Below are positions 21,819-31,366 of a DNA stretch of 64,000 bases, piece after piece. The notes below the pieces were generated by a model, which saw only the letters and a list, made by a program, of their open reading frames with translations, was not told where the DNA came from and did not search any database. A program made the position numbers and the translations under genes. The DNA comes from Sorghum bicolor (lineage: Eukaryota; Streptophyta; Magnoliopsida; Poales; Poaceae): the NCBI RefSeq assembly GCF_000003195.3, contig NC_012871.2, forward strand, positions 9,907,997 to 9,971,996, in the 5' to 3' direction. Each line of letters begins with the position of its first letter. Positions within the stretch are counted from its first letter, which is position 1.

Positions 21819-22214
21819 CTTGCTTCTTTTGTAGCAAAGCCGACTTCTTTTGTGCAGTTGGAGTATATATGGTGAAGCTCCATATTGACTTGCTTCTGTT
21901 GAAGTAAGCTGACCTCTTTTGTGCAGTCATATATCTAGTATGTAGATTTCAGATAGTGAAAAGGCCTCTCTGTTATTTAGTTGGCATGTTAGCAGCTAGA
22001 CTAGCTGAAGTCTTGCCTCTTGAACTTAGTTGGCATGTAATACTGCTGAAGTCTAGACTCTTGAGCAATGTGGTGAATTTGGACTTATGAACCAGTTTGA
22101 AATGTAATGGTAATTTGGATTTAGAATGTGTGTGTAAATTTGTGCCTGTGATGCCAAATGCAAGTGGTAATTTTTTTTATTTTTTTGAAATCAAAATGGA
22201 TGGCTGTGAGCATG

Positions 22215-22575
22215 ATCTTGATTCCTGTCATTATTTTCCTGACGGCAGGCTGACAGGAAATAAGATTTTTATACTGCTACCATATGTTCTCCTGACGGCC
22301 GCTATGACAGGGATTTGCAAAGATCCCTGTCGGTTTGCGATTCCTGACGGGAATTTCTGTCGGTTAGGCTGACAGTAAAGTGGATTTGGCGGAGAACTGG
22401 GAGCCGTCAGGAACTACCGTCAGGAATTATTTCCTGACGGGCGACCGTCAGGAGTTCACTGGTTTTCCTGTCGAGCCGTTCCTGACGGCGTGTTCCTGAC
22501 GGTTGCCCGTCAGGAACTACATTCCTGACGGTTTTGTGCATATTCCTGACGGTTTTCGGCCGACAGGAATGATCT
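22215..22575. repeat. subterminal repeats, 3' end (CCTGACGG/CCGTCAGG)
   Basis: Closely packed inverted units such as TTCCTGACGG, CCGTCAGGA and GGCCGACAGGAAT run up to the terminal CTGGTAGTG. Confidence 0.9.
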
Positions 22576-22589
22576 CTAGTCTGGTAGTG

Positions 22590-22935
22590 CACCCAATCCA
22601 AACATGTCTGGCTCTTAGCTCTTCATCGCAGCAGTTACAGTCATCTCGGGATTCAGATTAGGAGCTTCTCCCGTGGAGAGGGTCAGAGGGAAGACTAGGG
22701 TATGGCAAGGTGAAGAAGCCACCGATGACGACAACAACATTTGCGGCAGGCAGAGGGGCAAGGCGGTGTAGGAGGTGAAGGCGAGGGCCCGGACAGGCTT
22801 ACGCGGCTTCTCGGGGCGTGGACCTGCGCGTCTACCACTGAAGTGAAGGGTGGGTCCACCTATTAGTTGCTATTAGCTGCTTTCATTCAACTAGTTACTA
22901 TTTGAGCATTTTGCTAACAACTATGTAATCTATTA
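22590..22935. other. unassigned stretch; right part belongs to a MITE interrupted at 22936
   Basis: 22590-22845 is moderately GC-rich with no coherent frame. 22850-22935 (TAGTTGCTATTAGCTGC..) appears to be the left part of a GGCCCTGTTTGG-type MITE whose right end is at 23425. Confidence 0.4.
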
Positions 22936-23343
22936 GAGCATGTACAATAAGCCATGTCAGCTTGTTTTATAGCCAAGCCAACTCAGCAAAATCCTAGGTG
23001 GATGAAAGAGAAAAGATGAGAGAGAGTAAGTTGGTCGACTCTGTCGTCGACCGGCTCTTCACGTAAGCCGAGACATGAAGCGCCGAGCATATGACTGTTT
23101 GGCGACAAGCTAGGCGCCTCTGCATGCCTTCGTGGACCCGCGTCAGCACCTGGCCTATGCTCAGCCTCGTCCATGCCGCATAAAGTGAGATAAAGGAAGG
23201 ACGGGACACTAGTGCTGGGCCCCATATAAATAAAAAATATATTTTTGAAAATTGTGAAGAGACTAATTGTTGTATGGATAGTCTCTTAAGTTAGCTCTAA
23301 AATGACATAGCTTGACTATTAGACAAACTTATTGGCCTTGCTC
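22936..23343. mobile_element. Tourist-like (PIF/Harbinger) MITE with TTA target duplication
   Basis: The termini GAGCATGTACAATAAGCC and, reversed, GAGCAAGGCCAATAAG are inverted repeats. TTA occurs at 22933-22935 and 23344-23346. The 3-bp TTA/TAA duplication is diagnostic for Harbinger-type elements. No coding capacity. Confidence 0.82.
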
Positions 23344-23346
23344 TTA

Positions 23347-23425
23347 TCTTTACCTGTTTGGTTTCAAAATAGCCAACTACAAGTATTAGCACATAACTAT
23401 TATCTACAGGAATCCAAACAGGGCC
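23347..23425. mobile_element. right part of an interrupted GGCCCTGTTTGG MITE
   Basis: Read in reverse it starts GGCCCTGTTTGGATTCC and continues GATAATAGTTATGTGC, matching the reverse of 22855-22930 (AACTAGTTACTATTTGAGC). The Tourist MITE at 22936 splits it. Confidence 0.5.
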
Positions 23426-24057
23426 ACTACCGTTGTAGAACTATATATTCACATGAAAGCAGCACAACGTAATAATCAGGTTGTCACTGTTCTTAATTTG
23501 AATAGGTTGCAGAGATCACGGGACCTGGCATACATGTTGACTACCGCAAATCTTAATTCCCTCCTTCCTCATATATCTACCACATATTCAAATTATGTGA
23601 AATCTGCAAAGCCGAATAAGTTATTGTAGCTAACTTATCACTAGCCTGTGCACATGCATGGGTTAGGTTATGGCGCCATATTTGCTTTTTTATTGAAAAT
23701 ATCTAGATTGCCAGGGGAGATAATCAATTAAAATATCTAGATCACCGACAAATCCAGGTTAGTATGGATATGGTTCTACTGTAAATCAGTGAAGTATATT
23801 ACCGTGGGTACTTAAGCTGAGTTTGCTAGATCAGATGAATAGTTGATCTCCAGGAGTTATTATCAGTTGGTCAAAGATAAAGTCAGGTTCCCAACCGACT
23901 CAATAAAATGCGCCGAGAGGTAGTCATCGAACATGTACGTACATTAGTATATACCAATAATTACTTTATGTAAAAATAGTATTTCTATGAAAATGGTTTG
24001 CTGGCTGGGATTTTGTCAGGAATTATGTTTTTGAAGAAAACGAGCCACAGTGCTTCA
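23426..24057. other. diverged duplicated segment D (pairs with about 42840-43080)
   Basis: Matching blocks include GGGGAGATAATCAATT, CAGTGAAGTAT.TT, TTTGCTAGATCAGA and GCATTAG-type ends. No coding frame remains. Confidence 0.4.
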
Positions 24058-24062
24058 GTTTC

Positions 24063-26757
24063 ACCGATTTTAAGAATAAAATCAGATATACACCATATGT
24101 GAGTCTTAGAAGTCAAATCTCACATATAGCTACAAATAAGGGGTAATATCAATAGACAATGCACAAATATATAACGTACTTAGTATAAAAGAGATAACCT
24201 TTAATAGCAAATAGCGGATAGACAACTCCAACCTTCGGGTATTAACTTCTCTCTACAGGATCCAACTGACTGGTTGATCACAAGCCTAACACCTCCTGAA
24301 GTGTGGGGGAAATAGCAAGAGTGAGTCCATGTCGGACTCCACAAGTATAGCAACTAGATTGTTATATCCCACAATCTCATGATCAATGTGACATAAATAA
24401 TGTAGAGCATTAAATAATAGATAATGAGCATATTTAACACACAAGAATCATCACCGTCGATGCAAGAATCCCCAAGGCCGCTCTGGACCGTGAGCACGGC
24501 TAGTATACCAGTTTTTAACACTCTGCAGAGGTTGTACATCTTTACCCATGAGTCATGATTTACCCTTTCGCCCGAGGTGATCAGCCTCTTAACCCACTAC
24601 CAAGGAGGGTCGGCAGGGATCACTATGAAGCCTTTCAAAAGTTCGTCTAACATGATATGTTAGGGCCGCAAGGTTTCCTTCGCGAGCAGATATAGATACC
24701 CCCCTTCCGAATGGCACAATGACGCGCAGCCTATACACATAGGGACAGGGGCTCGCACTATACCCGTGTCGGTTCAGCCCCTCTAGCGCCCTTTCGGGTA
24801 ACCTCTAACAAGCTAGAAAAGGTCTTCATACTGAGCTAAAGCCAGAGCCATTATAGCCCTCATGGTTGCACTGTTGTCCCGGTTATCACTTACAGATAAA
24901 TCATCAAGTGGCTAAAAAGTCATTTTTATCATTTATTACTTAACATTAATCTAGTCACAGGATCATGATCACAGAATTAAAACCCAAATTACTATACTTG
25001 CCTTAATCCAAATGCTCTTGCTTATTCTTTTGGTTCTGCTGGTCTTACTTGATGCCAAAGCTTTGATCTTGATCACCAAAAACTGCTCTCCGTCTAAACT
25101 CGATCATCGATCACACAAACAATCGAAGAAAACATACACGAAGCAAACAAGGCTACAATTAGAAAAGTACACCAATCATATAAAAACAGTATGAAAAGTT
25201 TATAAAATGATTCTACACATCGCTACGATTTCATAGACGTAAGGATCACGAAAATCGGAGCTAAAACGAAGAAGTTATGAGTTTTCTAAGATTTTATGTA
25301 GAAAAGATAATAATTAATTAATGTCACGAAATTAGAAAGTTTGAAACTGAGTAAACAATATTTCTAACATGTAGTGCTCGTGATTACAAAGCTAACGCAA
25401 TTTGAATGGATTAAATCGGATTTAAAACGAAGATTTTATGAGCTAAACAAATCTGGTGGCAATTTTGTAATTACTGAAAACGTATTTTGATTTAACCCGG
25501 GAGCTTTTACGTTTTTAACACAGCAAAGCGTATTTTGCGAAAGGCGCCAGGGACCGTGGGTTCCAATCCCAAAACTCCAGGGACTCTTTAGCGAGAGTGC
25601 CAGGAGAAGGGGTATGTCAAGTTCTCGGCCGTTGATCTTGAATCGAACGGTCTGGATTAGAAACTGGGGAGGGAGAGAGGGGTGCCCCGGCCGGAACAGT
25701 ACCAACGCGGCGGCGCCATGGCTGGGGCTCGCCGGAGCTTTGCCAGAAAGTGTTTCGGGCCTCGGTTTTCGACGGGATTAGCACAGGGAGATAGAGAAGC
25801 TTCGTGCGAACTTACCTAGGGCACCCAAATGAGTCGGAAGACCCTAGGGAAGATCGGTGGCGCGAGGTGGCGGATCGAGGCTCTCTGCGAAGTTCGGCGA
25901 GCGTTAGCTTGACACAGAACGTGAGAGAGAAAGATAGGAAGGGCTCAGTGGCATCGTTACCAAAACACGAAGCTCGGCAAGGGGTCGAATTCGACGACAC
26001 GTCTGCGGATAGGGCGCTCCATGGCGGCGGCTTCCTATTTTTTTCGGCGAGATCCAAAATCGGCAACAGAAGGGCTAAGACTTCCCAGGCGTGCGTCTAA
26101 GCGGAAAGGGAGTCGCGAGGAAGATTGCGAAGCTATATAGGGTGCTGGCTAACTGGTTTGGCAAGCAAATCCCGAAGAAAATGGAATTGGGCGCGATCTC
26201 CCTGCTGGAAGGAGTCCGGCCTCCACACGGCGTAGGGTGGAAGACACGGCTGACAGCTGGGCCCCATCAAGTCGGTGAGAGAAAAGGGTTGGGCCCAGTC
26301 GTCATACACAGAGAAAGAAGGGGAAAGGGAGAGGGCGCAGGGCTGGGCCAAGCTGCTGCGAGTTGGGCCAGGAGAGGGGAAGTGGGCCGAGGGGAGAGGG
26401 TTTGGGGCCTGCGGCCGAAATAGAGAGAGGAGAGCTGGCCCTTCGGGCCAAAAGCAGTGGGGACGTTTTCCCTTTTCTTTTCTTTTGTTTTTTTTGTTTC
26501 TTTTTTTAAAGCCTATTTCAAAACAAATTTTGAAAACCATCTTAAAATCAGTTTGAATCATTTTGTATTTTGGGATCAAATCACTCAGTACAACAAAATA
26601 AATTTTTCAGCATGAGTGCACATCCATGTTGCTAAATTCTATGATAGATTTTATTTAAATGAAAAAATATTATTTTTTCTATGTTTCATGAGCACAAAAA
26701 TTACCAAATTAAATCAATTTAGTTTCTTTTCAAAAGGACAAACTTTAGGGTGTTACA
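24063..26757 (-). mobile_element. solo LTR of a large gypsy-type element, target duplication GTTTC
   Basis: Read on the minus strand it begins TGTAACACCCTAAAGTTTG at 26757 and ends at about 24063. It is flanked by GTTTC at 24058-24062 and 26758-26762, the 5-bp duplication of LTR-element integration. It aligns along its length with the LTR at 52069-55107 (for example CACCATATGTGAG, CAACTGACTGGTTGA, CGAAAATCGGAGCTA, GAGGTGATTTACCCTTTCGCCCGAGG). The terminal TGTAGC expected at the left end is missing, so about 6 bp were lost. No internal region is attached, so it is a solo LTR. Open frames near 25800-26580 are inside the GC-rich transcribed part of the LTR and are not genes. Confidence 0.82.
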
Positions 26758-26762
26758 GTTTC

Positions 26763-27955
26763 TTGGTCACCTATATATATAGCTGTCCATCTTCCGATTA
26801 AAAGAAAGTATAAGAAAACATTTATTGTTATCAACTCCTCCTACAGTTAGCAACACTCAAGGGCTGGCGTGTGGCGCAAATTTGTGTACCTGGATGCAAG
26901 CAAGGGACTCGAGGTTCATCAGTTTCTTCATTCCTGTGACTTCCATATATCAGTGAAACCAACGCAATAATAATATAACTGATTTTTTTAGCGCTATCAT
27001 CATCTACGGTGCTTTACATGTTGCAAACAACTCACGGTTGAACCTCACAAAATATCTAGGTACCATGTTTCATGCCCCAGCCACTACAACCTATTGTCAG
27101 TGCCATTCATACTTCACAAAATATGATATATACTTCACATTTCATGACACAATAAACTTAATAGTGATGACGTAGAAAGTGAAAGTATAGGAGATGCTAT
27201 GGCCGTGGGGGCACAAGGATACCATCCAGGATGGCAGGTAATGCAATGACCAACGATGACATACGAAACCCACGGTTGTGGGGGCTAATGCAGAGGACAT
27301 GAAAAATGCATGTGCTTGACAGCCTTGCCCAACGTAGTCGTAAATGGCGATGGCTTAACAAATTATAGGGTATCTACAGAAGACATTGTGTCATACCACA
27401 ACCTACAGCCATGGTCGCTTCAGAAAGACCTTGGAATGCTATACGTTTGAAGATGGATCTCATTGGACAGCCCGTGCAACTCAGTCCACTGTTTGCATTA
27501 GCAGCCCACAGTGGAAGTTGTATATGTGTTGTGTGAGTCTATGATTTAATATTTGGAGCACTAGAATTTTGTAGAGGGGCTAAGAAGGAACTAACAGAAC
27601 ACTTAAACTCCTTAAAGGATCATTCATCGTGATTCGTCTCCTTCCCCATCAACTCTTCCTCCTTCTCATTCCCAACTTCCAGTCCATGTAGCTAACACCT
27701 AGGATCAAAGCACAATGCCATTTTATTGGAGGATTAAAGATTATCTAGTATGAGTCATTTAAAATGTCAATATGGTAAATGTCATGTTTTCTATTTAGAA
27801 TTTTCCAACCTTTTCCCTTTGCAAAGGTATTTGGTATATGTATTGACAAGAGCAGTTCACTTTAGCTTTTTTGATAAACGTGAAAGTGGGTCATATTCTT
27901 GAAGAAAATGTAATAGATCCAATAATTACTATTATTAGTAGTGGTTAGAGTCTAT
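26763..27955. other. diverged duplicated segment E (pairs with 36950-37510)
   Basis: Shared blocks include GGATGCAAGCA, CATCAGTTTCTT..TTCCTGTGACTTCCA, TTTTTTAGCGCTATCATC, GTTTACATGTTGC and GAAAGTATAGGA followed by GGCACAAGGATA.CATCCA. No open frame. 27340-27955 has no partner and no recognised feature. Confidence 0.45.
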
Positions 27956-27974
27956 CACCACTGCTGCATGATCG

Positions 27975-28090
27975 GGCATTAGCACCGGTCGGGAAGGGCC
28001 TGTTGCCCCGGTTCCCGAGCCGGTGCTGCCCTTCCGGGACTAAAGGCCCACCCTTTAGTCCCGGTTCGGCCAACCGGTGTTAAAGGGTTT
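27975..28090. repeat. subterminal repeats, 3' end of the CACTA
   Basis: Units GGCATTAGCACCGGTC, GAGCCGGTGCTGCC, CTTTAGTCCCGGTT and AACCGGTGTTAAAGG are inverted pairs, more diverged than those at the other end. Confidence 0.82.
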
Positions 28091-28385
28091 CTTTTTCTTT
28101 TTTTTTAGTTCACTTCTTCGGTTCTGTTTATTGTTTATATATAATATATAATAATAGGTTTTTCAATACATGTTTTGCTGATACAATAATATATTTATAT
28201 TACACGCATATTAAGCATATATAAATGAAAATTATAGGCTAAGCTTAATAGTTAAGCTTTGCCTATAATAAAATGAATAGACCACATCAAAAATTAAATA
28301 GATATGTAAAAAGCTTTATATATATATAGTTTTATATGTACAAAATTCGTAACACATATATACATAGAGTTTGTTCTCCCAATGT
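28091..28385. other. AT-rich 3' non-coding DNA of the CACTA
   Basis: Nothing is recognised beyond AT-rich sequence between the Ulp1-like exons and the subterminal repeats. Confidence 0.4.
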
Positions 28386-29101
28386 CTACAAACGATACAA
28401 ATGATCATCGTTGTTTGGTATAAGAGTTTCGTTGCCGTTGAAGTGAAACTCGCCGTTTGGATTGATCACTTGGTCGCGGAGAAATCCTGCTATCGTCTCT
28501 TGGATAGCTTTGATTCGGTCTTGTTGTAGGACCTTTTCCCTCAGCCATTCCGTCTTTAATTTGAAATAAATAAAAAAGGTATTAGTTATCTAAGTTATTC
28601 AATATAATTCAGGAGATAATGAAAAGAGACATGTAACGTACTCTGAGCGTCTCTGTGGGTGTTTGATTGACTTGTGCCATCATGAATTTGCACACGTAAT
28701 ATGCACATAGATTGTTCCCTCCTTCTTGTCTTAAACACCACTATACGATATATATATATATATATATATATTCACGACCACGACAATAAGAAGGCTACAA
28801 GTTAGCGAAAGTTTGCTAGCTAGTAAAACTTACTTGTGGATGAATTATGTTAAGCGGCGCTTTACATCCACTGAGATGTTCACGGTCAATGAATCTTTCC
28901 CAAACCCTACACACAGCCATTGTGGATCGTGAACTAATAATTACAGAGTCATATTATGATATTCTTCTATCTGAGATCGACATTACGTACCTTTGAATAA
29001 TGTTTACCATTTGTTGATAATTTTCTTGTGGTTTTCTCATTCAGTCAAAGATTATCAACTGGTTCTTAGGAATTTCAATGACCATGAGTATCCAGTTAAA
29101 G
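28386..29101 (-). pseudogene. Ulp1-like cysteine protease C-terminal fragment carried by a CACTA
   Basis: Four minus-strand exons can be joined: 29101-28991, 28906-28834, 28740-28642 and 28553-28386 (stop TAG 28388-28386). Phases are compatible. The protein shows NWILMVIEIPKNQLIIFD, then VWERFIDREHL, then the catalytic-cysteine motif GGNNLCAYYVCKFM, then TEWLREKVLQQDRIKAIQET and a C-terminal DQVINPNGEFHF. This is the C-terminal peptidase C48 (Ulp1/SENP) region that many grass CACTA elements carry. Two defects are visible: the histidine of the usual HWxL motif is asparagine, and TGA replaces the codon after IIFD. The N-terminal part is missing. It cannot encode an active protease. Whether such proteases help transposition is unknown. 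Confidence 0.8.
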
Positions 29102-29199
29102 CTGTTTACACACATATATATAGTCAGGCCTATATATAACTATATAAAACTTGTCTCGAGTAATAATAAGTAAAATAAAATATGCATGCACTTAATAAC

Positions 29200-29454
29200 T
29201 ATATAATCGACGTGGCCTGGATGATGTGTGGCCCGCGCGCTCGATCTGGCCGTGGCCCGCGGCGGCGGCGTTGGAGGAGGGCCGCGGCGGCGCTGGTGGA
29301 GAGCCGCGGCGGCGCTGGTGGAGATGGTGGTCGCGGCGGCGAGGGAGTCGAGAACGAAACGACGGCGGCGAGAACGAAACGACCGCGGCGGCGCTGGAAC
29401 GAAGACGAAGACGAAAGAACTGCCGGATCCAGGAAGCCGGCTGCTTATATAGGG
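29200..29454 (-). promoter_or_regulatory. GC-rich leader with TATA box, possible second promoter of the CACTA
   Basis: On the minus strand a TATA box CCCTATATAAGCAGCC (about 29456-29441) lies just inside a subterminal-type block and is followed by a GC-rich leader down to about 29200. The same arrangement (subterminal motif, CCTATAAA-like site, CCGGCTCCC) is found near 35845 at the element's 5' end. This would drive the downstream Ulp1-like gene. The several long frames in the leader are low-complexity. Confidence 0.5.
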
Positions 29455-29590
29455 GCGGACCCTTTAGCACCGGTTCCAGCCACGGACCGGTGCTAAAGGG
29501 TCCAGCGCGCGCTAGGGCGGGCTCCTGAAATTTTCAGGACCCTTTAGCACCGGTTCCCACTATGGGCCGGTGCTAAAGGCCCATTTTTTT
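29455..29590. repeat. internal copies of the subterminal repeats
   Basis: Two inverted pairs CCTTTAGCACCGGTTCC / GGACCGGTGCTAAAGGG, like those of the termini, lie about 1.5 kb inside the element. They may be the 5' end of a second, fused element copy or a duplicated regulatory block. Confidence 0.85.
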
Positions 29591-29964
29591 AGTTTAGGGT
29601 TTTTTAATTGTTTTATATATACAGTTTATATTATAAATTGTATAGTAAATTAAATATTTTGCATAATGTTTTTTAAACAGTGACATATATTGTAATTTGT
29701 TTTAATATACACATGAAAACTTTTAAACTTAAATATCTTATTGTATTTTTATAATTTGCAATGATTTTGTAAGAATTGTTTAGTATTTTGTTAATGCAAA
29801 AATATATTATTCCAATAAATTTACAAAAACTATATCCAATGAACTGGAAATTTATTTTCACATCATATTGACGTAAAACTTTTTATTTTTGTTATTTATT
29901 ACTAGGAATGCTAGTTGGGTATAATTTTCATCAAATAAAAAATATAAAAATATATATCTTGATG
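29591..29964. other. AT-rich spacer in the CACTA
   Basis: No gene. Very AT-rich, with stops in all frames. Confidence 0.45.
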
Positions 29965-31366
29965 AACACACCCTTTGACCGAACCCTAGATTGTCCCAAA
30001 TGGAAAAGTCATGAATACAAAGTTTGCTACACTCATCAAGTTCTACATTTTGTCTAATGGTCAACTTTTCATTTGGAAAAGTTTGAACCACTGAATTTTG
30101 AATTTTCATAGAACTCATAGCCACGCAGCGGTTTCGGAACCCTAGATGGTCTCGAATGGAAAAGTCATGAATACCAATATTGTTCCACTCATCAAAATCT
30201 ACATTTCATATACAGACCATTTTTGCATTTGACAAAGTTTTGGGAAGGTGTAGTTGAAAATCCACAATTGACACATATAGTTTCATATAGTTTGTGTGAG
30301 ATTCAAGAATTGGTGGGTATTGTTAACTTAGACTTTCTCAAATGGAAAAGTTGTGTATATAAAAAGTTTAGATCTTGAAGATATCTAACAACTTGGTATT
30401 CAAAATATTTTCATTTGAAGTAATTTAGTTTGTCATTTGACCAAATTTGACCAAAACCCGTCTTGGATTTTATAGAAATGTAATTAGGATTGGCTCAAAA
30501 TTATCCAAATGGAAAAATGGACAATATATAAAATATAGATCTTGATGATCTCTAACAACTTTGTATTCAAACTTTTTTCATTTCAAGTCATCAAATGGGT
30601 TATTTGACCAAGTTTGACCAAAGTCAAAGCATTGGTTTTTACAAACACACCCTTTGACCGAACCCTAGATTGTCCCAAATGGAAAAGTCATGAATACAAA
30701 GTTTGCTACACTCATCAAGTTCTACATTTTGTCTAATGGTCAACTTTTCATTTGGAAAAGTTTGAACCACTGAATTTTGAATTTTCATAGAACTCATAGC
30801 CACGCAGCGGTTTCGGAACCCTAGATGGTCTCGAATGGAAAAGTCATGAATACCAATATTGTTCCACTCATCAAAATCTACATTTCATATACAGATCATT
30901 TTTGCATTTGACAAAGTTTTGGGAAGGTGTAGTTGAAAATCCACAATTGACACATATAGTTTCATATAGTTTGTGTGAGAACTTAGAATTGGTGGGTATT
31001 GTTAACTTAGATTTTCTCAAATGGAAAAGTTGTGTATATAAAAAGTTTAGATCTTGAAGATATCTAACAACTTGGTATTCAAAATATTTTCATTTGAAGT
31101 AATTTAGTTTGTCATTTGACCAAGTTTGACCGAAACCCGTCTTGGATTTTATAGAAATGTAACTAGAATTGGCTCAAAATTATCAAATGGAAAAATGGAC
31201 AATATATAAAATATAGATTTTGATGATCTCTAACAACTTTGTATTCAAACTTTTTTCATTTCAAGTCATCAAATGGGCTATTTGACCAAGTTTGACCAAA
31301 GTCAAAGCATTGGTTTTTACAAACACACCCTTTGACCGAACCCTAGATTGTCTCAAATGGAACAGT
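29965..31366. repeat. 679-bp tandem repeat (two units plus a partial third)
   Basis: The phrase AACACACCCTTTGACCGAAC recurs at 29965, 30644 and 31322, giving a period of about 679 bp. The two full units differ at only scattered positions. Within each unit there are diverged sub-units of about 150-200 bp sharing CAAATGGAAAA, CTAACAACTT.GTATTCAAA and TTTGACCAAGTTTGACC. The third, partial unit ends at the stop codon of the transposase gene. Confidence 0.92.

Larger units (their letters stand above)
17652..22589 (+). mobile_element. CACTA element, CCTGACGG family, target duplication CAC
   Basis: It starts CACTACCAGATCAGCG at 17652 and ends ..CTCTAGTCTGGTAGTG at 22589, with CAC at 17649-17651 and 22590-22592. 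Subterminal arrays of ATTCCTGTCGG / CCGACAGGAAT and CCTGACGG lie at about 17670-17905 and 22215-22570. Between them are a GC-rich leader and a multi-exon plus-strand gene (18972-21818). The element has no tnp2 catalytic core, so it would depend on a transposase supplied elsewhere. It is the largest visible member of the family also seen at 10175-12762. Confidence 0.94.
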
